Of a DNA stretch of 9,477 bases, positions 6,287 through 9,477 are shown in pieces (position 1 is the stretch's first letter; each line of letters begins with the position of its first letter). Position numbers and translations under genes: made by a program. The notes beneath the pieces were generated by a model. It did not search any database. It saw only the letters and a program-made list of their open reading frames with translations, and was not told the DNA's origin. The DNA is from Deltaproteobacteria bacterium (GTDB lineage: Bacteria; Desulfobacterota; Desulfuromonadia; Geobacterales; DSM-12255): positions 1 to 9,477 of the forward strand of contig JAGFXN010000036.1 of NCBI GenBank assembly GCA_017861215.1, in the 5' to 3' direction.

Positions 6287-7972
6287 TTAGTGTTTATAGG
6301 CGACAATCTCTCCGCCGAAAATATCCAGAGCAGCCATGACCAGCGGATGCTTATCAGCAGCATCTTTTATCTTCTGCTCCTGCCGGGCCAGTTCAACAGT
6401 TTTTTTTTCAGCAATGGACAGCGGCACAGCACCACTCTCCCGGGAATTTACCAGAATCTTGATCGACACCGGCCTGCCGTAGTAGGCAGCGGCAAGTTCA
6501 CCAAGCTGCTGCTGATAATCAGGCTCCTGCAGCATGCTGAATTCGAGTGACCCTTTTTGATAGCCTATGTGCAGCACCCCGGCCGAATCTTTCAAGGGGC
6601 TCCCTTTTTCAAGCTTCGATGCCAGCATCGGTTTTTTCGATTTGACATAGAGGACAAAACCCTGCCAATCCTGTACGCCAGATGTTTCGGCAGTTGCGAT
6701 TCCTGCACTGCCGGCCGGTTCCGCCTTAGGCGGCGGACTGCTCTTGGGGACAGTGACAGCTCCTCTGTCAGGGGCAGCAGCTGCCTTGTAGGACGGCGAC
6801 CGTGATTCGGCAGCAAGATAAGCAGGCGGTACCGCAGCCTCAATCTTCTTGAGCCTCTCCAGCAGTTCCTGCACCGGGATCACCGCTGCAAGTGACGCCA
6901 TTCTGATCAATGCCATCTCCAGCAGCAGCCTGGTGAAGGATGAATGCGCCATCTCGGTATCGGCGCGCAGCAGGATGAAAATACAGCGCTGAATGGTCTC
7001 CATGTCGGTCTTTTCGGCAATGGCTGACGCCTCGGCCAGTTCCCGGTCGGAAAGGTCGAGTAGATCGGCAACCGCTGCACTGCTCTTGAGCAGCAGCAGG
7101 GTGCGCATCATCTCTATCAGTTCATGGCAGAAATGACGGATATTGCAGCCTGAATCATCCACCCTCTTGACTACGCCAATCAGGGCTGCGGAGTCACGCT
7201 CGAAGATGAAATTCAGCGCAGCGATTACCAGACCTCTGTCAACCACACCCAGAATGGAGAGCACGTCGGCATCTGCTACCCGATCGCCACAGAAGGCAAG
7301 CACCTGATCAAGGGCTGACAGAGCATCGCGCATGCTGCCGTCACCCTTGCGGGCGACCATGGCCAGGGCATCGTCGCTCATGACGACCGCTTCCTGGTCA
7401 AGAATAAAGCGGAGACGCTTGAATATGGTTACCAGCGGAATCCGCTTGAAATCAAAGCGCTGACAGCGGGAGAGGATGGTGATCGGCACCTTGTGCGGTT
7501 CGGTTGTGGCAAAGATGAACTTGATATGCGGCGGCGGCTCTTCCAGGGTTTTCAGCAGCGCGTTGAAGGCGCTGTTGGAGAGCATATGGACTTCGTCAAT
7601 GATGAATATCTTGTAGCGGCTCTGCGCCGGGAGATATTTGACATTCTCGCGCAGCTCCCTGATTTCATCCACACCATTGTTGGAGGCGCCGTCTATTTCC
7701 AGCACATCGACACTCAGACCGGCGGTTATCTCTTTACAGATGGAGCATTCATTGCACGGCTCCGTCGTCGGCCCTTTTTCACAGTTAAGGGTTTTGGCAA
7801 GAATTCTGGCAGAAGTTGTCTTGCCGACGCCGCGGGCGCCGGTAAAAAGAAAGGCATGGGCAACCCGGCCTGAGTCAATGGCATTTTTCAGCGTCTGGCT
7901 GACATGCTCCTGGCCGATAAGCTCACTGAATTTCTGCGGCCGCCATTTGCGGGCAAGGACAAGATACGACAC
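6287..7972 (-). CDS. dnaX: DNA polymerase III subunit tau/gamma (clamp-loader ATPase)
   Basis: A 561-residue DnaX, the ATPase of the clamp loader that opens the beta clamp and, as tau, links it to polymerase and helicase. From the GTG start: Walker A GARGVGKT at 45-52, zinc cysteines C64, C73, C76 and C79, Walker B IIDEVH at 124-129, sensor 1 ATTEPHK at 155-161, arginine finger in SRC at 168-170, sensor 2 GSMRDA at 212-217, collar domain about 240-365, a Pro/Ala-rich linker about 380-430 and a C-terminal domain ending with HPLVMAALDIFGGEIV at 542-557. The frame stays open upstream to an ATG at 8063-8065, but that stretch is the SRP RNA; the GTG at 7970-7972 has AAAGGA six bases away and begins the conserved MSYLVLARKWRPQKF. 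A nine-A run lies near the 3' end. dnaX is the first protein gene after the SRP RNA. Confidence 0.97.
   Translation of the reverse strand: MSYLVLARKWRPQKFSELIGQEHVSQTLKNAIDSGRVAHAFLFTGARGVGKTTSARILAKTLNCEKGPTTEPCNECSICKEITAGLSVDVLEIDGASNNGVDEIRELRENVKYLPAQSRYKIFIIDEVHMLSNSAFNALLKTLEEPPPHIKFIFATTEPHKVPITILSRCQRFDFKRIPLVTIFKRLRFILDQEAVVMSDDALAMVARKGDGSMRDALSALDQVLAFCGDRVADADVLSILGVVDRGLVIAALNFIFERDSAALIGVVKRVDDSGCNIRHFCHELIEMMRTLLLLKSSAAVADLLDLSDRELAEASAIAEKTDMETIQRCIFILLRADTEMAHSSFTRLLLEMALIRMASLAAVIPVQELLERLKKIEAAVPPAYLAAESRSPSYKAAAAPDRGAVTVPKSSPPPKAEPAGSAGIATAETSGVQDWQGFVLYVKSKKPMLASKLEKGSPLKDSAGVLHIGYQKGSLEFSMLQEPDYQQQLGELAAAYYGRPVSIKILVNSRESGAVPLSIAEKKTVELARQEQKIKDAADKHPLVMAALDIFGGEIVAYKH
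6400..6408 (-). other. dnaX: Nine-A homopolymer within dnaX, candidate slippage site
   Basis: Nine consecutive A on the coding strand encode part of E522-K523-K524-T525 of DnaX. One extra A gives the residues EKKNC and a stop after 526 residues; one fewer gives a stop after 534. Runs of nine A support transcriptional slippage in Thermus dnaX, but there the run is far earlier in the gene and separates gamma from tau. Confidence 0.4.
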
Positions 7973-7978
7973 ACTGGT

Positions 7979-7984
7979 TCCTTT
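7979..7984 (-). promoter_or_regulatory. dnaX: Ribosome binding site fixing the dnaX GTG start
   Basis: AAAGGA on the minus strand, six bases before the GTG at 7970-7972. It decides the start against the longer open frame, which would run back through the SRP RNA. Confidence 0.8.
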
Positions 7985-8029
7985 ATTTACCTGCAGGGGA
8001 GCTTGGATGATGAGGGGAGGAAGGTTTAC

Positions 8030-8150
8030 GGGCAGAGATGGTAGCTGGGTTCCCCTGCGGCACACGTTTCAGTTACTGCCGCTGCTTCCTTCCGGACCTG
8101 ACGGGGTTCATAACCTGCCGTTGCGCAGGACCCAGCTACCAGCTCTGCCC
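8030..8150 (-). ncRNA. ffs: Signal recognition particle RNA (small bacterial 4.5S type)
   Basis: The minus strand contains the SRP RNA signature between 8102 and 8081, with GTCAGGTCC, the GGAA tetraloop and GGAAGCAGC, the binding site for the Ffh M domain. The ends close a long helix: CTCTGCCC pairs with GGGCAGAG, and GGTAGCTGGG (8040-8049) pairs with CCCAGCTACC (8131-8140). At about 121 bases it is the short form without an Alu domain. The RNA works with Ffh and FtsY to bring inner-membrane and exported proteins to the translocon. It lies 27 bases after tRNA-Ser and 57 bases before the dnaX start; no clear promoter of its own and no terminator after it are visible. End positions are approximate by a few bases. 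Confidence 0.95.
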
Positions 8151-8177
8151 GCAAAAAAACAACGCTGACGTTAAAAA

Positions 8178-8268
8178 TGGCGGAGAGAGAGGGATTCGAA
8201 CCCTCGGTACGCTATTAACATACACACGCTTTCCAGGCGTGCTCCTTCAGCCGCTCGGACATCTCTCC
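8178..8268 (-). tRNA. tRNA-Ser(GGA), reads UCC and UCU
   Basis: A 91-base tRNA on the minus strand. The acceptor stem GGAGAGA (8262-8268) pairs with TCTCTCC (8182-8188), followed by discriminator G and an encoded CCA (8178-8180). The anticodon stem is CACGC/GCGTG around the loop CTGGAAA, with anticodon GGA at 8232-8234. The T arm is GAGGG-TTCGAAT-CCCTC. The long variable arm identifies a class II serine tRNA. It is the first gene behind the promoter at 8279-8308 and is followed closely by the SRP RNA. Confidence 0.97.
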
Positions 8269-8278
8269 AGAAACTGGA

Positions 8279-8308
8279 AATATACTGCAATCAAAGGGCG
8301 CTTGTAAA
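8279..8308 (-). promoter_or_regulatory. Sigma70-type promoter for tRNA-Ser (and probably the genes after it)
   Basis: TTTACA (8303-8308, 5 of 6) and TATATT (8279-8284, 5 of 6) on the minus strand are separated by 18 bases. Transcription would start about four bases before the tRNA 5' end, which is usual for a stable RNA promoter. As no other good promoter is seen before dnaX, this one may also supply SRP RNA, dnaX and ybaB. Confidence 0.6.
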
Positions 8309-8328
8309 GGACTTTATCCGTGAGGGTA

Positions 8329-8376
8329 TCAATCCCGGGAGTGACGCTCTTGAGAGCGGCGCCTGCGCCAGCGCAG
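8329..8376. repeat. Three adjacent palindromes upstream of the tRNA-Ser promoter
   Basis: Three inverted repeats follow one another: TCA-A-TCCCGGGA-G-TGA (8329-8344, one mismatch), CGCTCT-TG-AGAGCG (8345-8358) and CTGCG-CCAG-CGCAG (8363-8376). None is followed by a T-tract on either strand, so they are not classical terminators. They may help end aminotransferase transcription or be binding sites next to the promoter, whose -35 begins 20 bases away. Confidence 0.45.
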
Positions 8377-8380
8377 CAAA

Positions 8381-8511
8381 CCGGTAGCCTCCGGATGCCG
8401 GGTTGTGCGAAGGCATTTCCCGTCAGGCGGTTATGGCAGGCAATGTTGAAGCGATCCAGCTTGTCGGAGCAGCTGATGATCTGCTGCGAAGCGGCAGGAT
8501 CTGGCTACCGG
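8381..8511. repeat. Long-range inverted repeat spanning the aminotransferase stop codon
   Basis: CCGGTAGCC (8381-8389) and GGCTACCGG (8503-8511) form a perfect 9-bp inverted repeat about 113 bases apart, reinforced inside by TGCC (8396-8399) with GGCA (8493-8496). On the minus strand the first arm contains the TAG stop of the aminotransferase. Within the loop, GCAGC and GCTGC can form another hairpin. No known RNA family, mobile element or target-site duplication was recognised. It could be a structured 3' untranslated region or chance. Confidence 0.35.
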
Positions 8512-9477
8512 GCAAGCGCGGCGATGGTCGCCACCAGATCACGACACTGGTCATCGGTAATTTTGCCCATAAGACAGATCTGGATGATGTTTTGCTTGAG
8601 CAGGTATTCGCTGCGGTAACTGAGCAGGAAGCCCAGTCGCTCCAATGCATCCCCCCAGGCCAGTGAAGACCATTCCCGGGGGAGCCTGATACTGAGAACT
8701 GCGGGGGCGGTGCTCACTGCAGCGGCCATGGCAGAAATACCGTACGCGGACAACTCCCGCCGCAGCAGGTCGTGCTGACGCCGGATGACTTCGAATCGCC
8801 GGGGAATCTCGAGTTCCAGCAGCGCCTGGTGAAGGGCTGCCACCAGATTTGATGACTGGGTGAAGGGGACTCCCTGCTTCGTACGGTAATAACCCAGATC
8901 CAGATACCGGGGAATTTGACTGTCGGTCTCCACCGCCTTGTTGTAAAAGACCAGCCCTATCCCCGACAGCGATGCCAGCCCCTTGCCGCTGACGCTGCTT
9001 GCCAGAAAGACTTCCGCCAGGTTCACCGGCACCGTTCCCAGGGAACTGGTGCAGTCCAGGCAGAGTTTCACCGCACATCGCCGGCAGATTTCGGTCAATC
9101 CTTCCAGGTCGTTCAGGATGCCGCATGAGGTTTCGCAATGGGTGCTCCAGAGCCAGCTCACCTGCGGCATCTCCTGCAGTCGCCGCTCAACCTTGCCCAG
9201 ATCATAACGACTGCCCCACGGCACCCGCAGAACGTCGAAGTCCAGCCCCATACGACCGGCATGGTCAATGAGCCGCTCACCGAATTCACCGTTGCTGAGA
9301 ATCAAACCTGTCCCGTCCAGCACTTTCAGCTGGGCGGCGACCACATCATTCACAAGCGTGCCGCTCCCCAGAAACAGCTCGACAAAGCGGGCACCGGTCA
9401 GCCTGCAGAGCAGGCGCTGGGTATCGGCTACCATTTGCAGAAACGAGCCGGCGCGGTGAGAAACTGCCGCGGCAGCG
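8505..9477 (-). CDS. Class V aminotransferase, 5' end outside the window
   Basis: A fold-type I PLP enzyme of aminotransferase class V, closest in layout to the alanine-glyoxylate/serine-pyruvate group. The frame is open to the window edge, and the residues before the first internal ATG (VSHRAGSFLQ) are the conserved SHR region, so that ATG is not the start; 323 residues are visible and perhaps 20-40 are missing. Counting from the internal Met at 9432-9434: GSGT at 23-26, NGEFGER at 48-54, HCETSCGI at 99-106 (usual HxETSTG), D127 in LDCTSSLG (ring-nitrogen contact) and K151 in SGKGLASL, the expected Schiff-base lysine. The C-terminal CLMGKITDDQ region matches the family end, so the TAG is a natural stop. 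Substrate cannot be told from sequence. No gene partner is visible; the next gene is tRNA-Ser. Confidence 0.88.
   Translation of the reverse strand, partial: AAAAVSHRAGSFLQMVADTQRLLCRLTGARFVELFLGSGTLVNDVVAAQLKVLDGTGLILSNGEFGERLIDHAGRMGLDFDVLRVPWGSRYDLGKVERRLQEMPQVSWLWSTHCETSCGILNDLEGLTEICRRCAVKLCLDCTSSLGTVPVNLAEVFLASSVSGKGLASLSGIGLVFYNKAVETDSQIPRYLDLGYYRTKQGVPFTQSSNLVAALHQALLELEIPRRFEVIRRQHDLLRRELSAYGISAMAAAVSTAPAVLSIRLPREWSSLAWGDALERLGFLLSYRSEYLLKQNIIQICLMGKITDDQCRDLVATIAALAR

Noticed and set aside
6591..6640. E. coli-type -1 frameshift site in dnaX (A AAA AAG)
   Set aside because: The shorter A runs of this region (five and six A) are in the wrong phase to the reading frame for the X XXY YYZ heptamer, and no downstream stem was evident.
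7973..8065. N-terminal extension of DnaX starting at an ATG within the SRP RNA
   Set aside because: The extra 31 residues are translated SRP RNA and spacer with no family match, while the internal GTG has a ribosome site and begins the conserved MSYLVLARKWRP.
8038..8307. 89-codon plus-strand open frame containing GGERGIRTLG
   Set aside because: This is the well-known spurious translation of the antisense strand of a tRNA-Ser gene; it also covers the SRP RNA.
8381..8511. Cobalamin riboswitch, RNase P RNA or MITE
   Set aside because: No B12 box, no RNase P conserved core and no target-site duplication were found; only the inverted repeat itself is supported.
1..9477. CRISPR array, insertion sequence, prophage, toxin-antitoxin or defence genes
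   Set aside because: No regularly spaced direct repeats, transposase or integrase motifs, or defence domains were seen on either strand; the coding content is fully explained by housekeeping genes.

Overview
The window looks like a chromosomal housekeeping segment from a Geobacter-type bacterium (Desulfuromonadota/Geobacterales). The main reasons are a linked mglB-mglA pair very close to the Myxococcus proteins, a single-chain pyruvate:ferredoxin oxidoreductase, and the order tRNA-Ser / SRP RNA / dnaX / ybaB / recR / nifJ / mglBA, which I recall from Geobacter genomes but could not check here. Every gene I can support is on the minus strand, so transcription runs from high to low coordinates.

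In transcription order: the right edge (8505-9477) holds the 3' part of a class V aminotransferase whose N-terminus lies outside the window. It is followed by about 230 bases with no supported gene but with several inverted repeats, including a long-range pair that overlaps the aminotransferase stop codon. A good sigma70-type promoter (8279-8308) then drives tRNA-Ser(GGA). The small bacterial SRP RNA follows 27 bases later, then dnaX (GTG start) and ybaB, ending at a hairpin terminator (5837-5874). No convincing terminator separates the SRP RNA from dnaX.

A very AT-rich spacer with a perfect TATAAT precedes recR, and recR is followed after 79 bases, with no visible terminator, by nifJ, which fills 1467-5045. 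nifJ ends at a strong terminator (1405-1436). An extended -10 promoter (1370-1398) then starts the mglB-mglA operon, which ends at a strong, probably bidirectional terminator (129-164). The first 128 bases may carry the tail of a convergent plus-strand gene, but this is uncertain.

Functionally the genes fall into four groups: DNA replication and repair (DnaX clamp loader, YbaB nucleoid protein, RecR), translation and protein export (tRNA-Ser, SRP RNA), central carbon metabolism (NifJ linking pyruvate and acetyl-CoA through ferredoxin) and cell polarity (MglA GTPase with its roadblock partner MglB). I found no CRISPR array, insertion sequence, phage gene, toxin-antitoxin pair or defence system, and no undescribed multi-gene system. 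The points most worth a second look are a nine-A run near the 3' end of dnaX, the SRP RNA lying in the dnaX leader, and the structured region around the aminotransferase stop codon.
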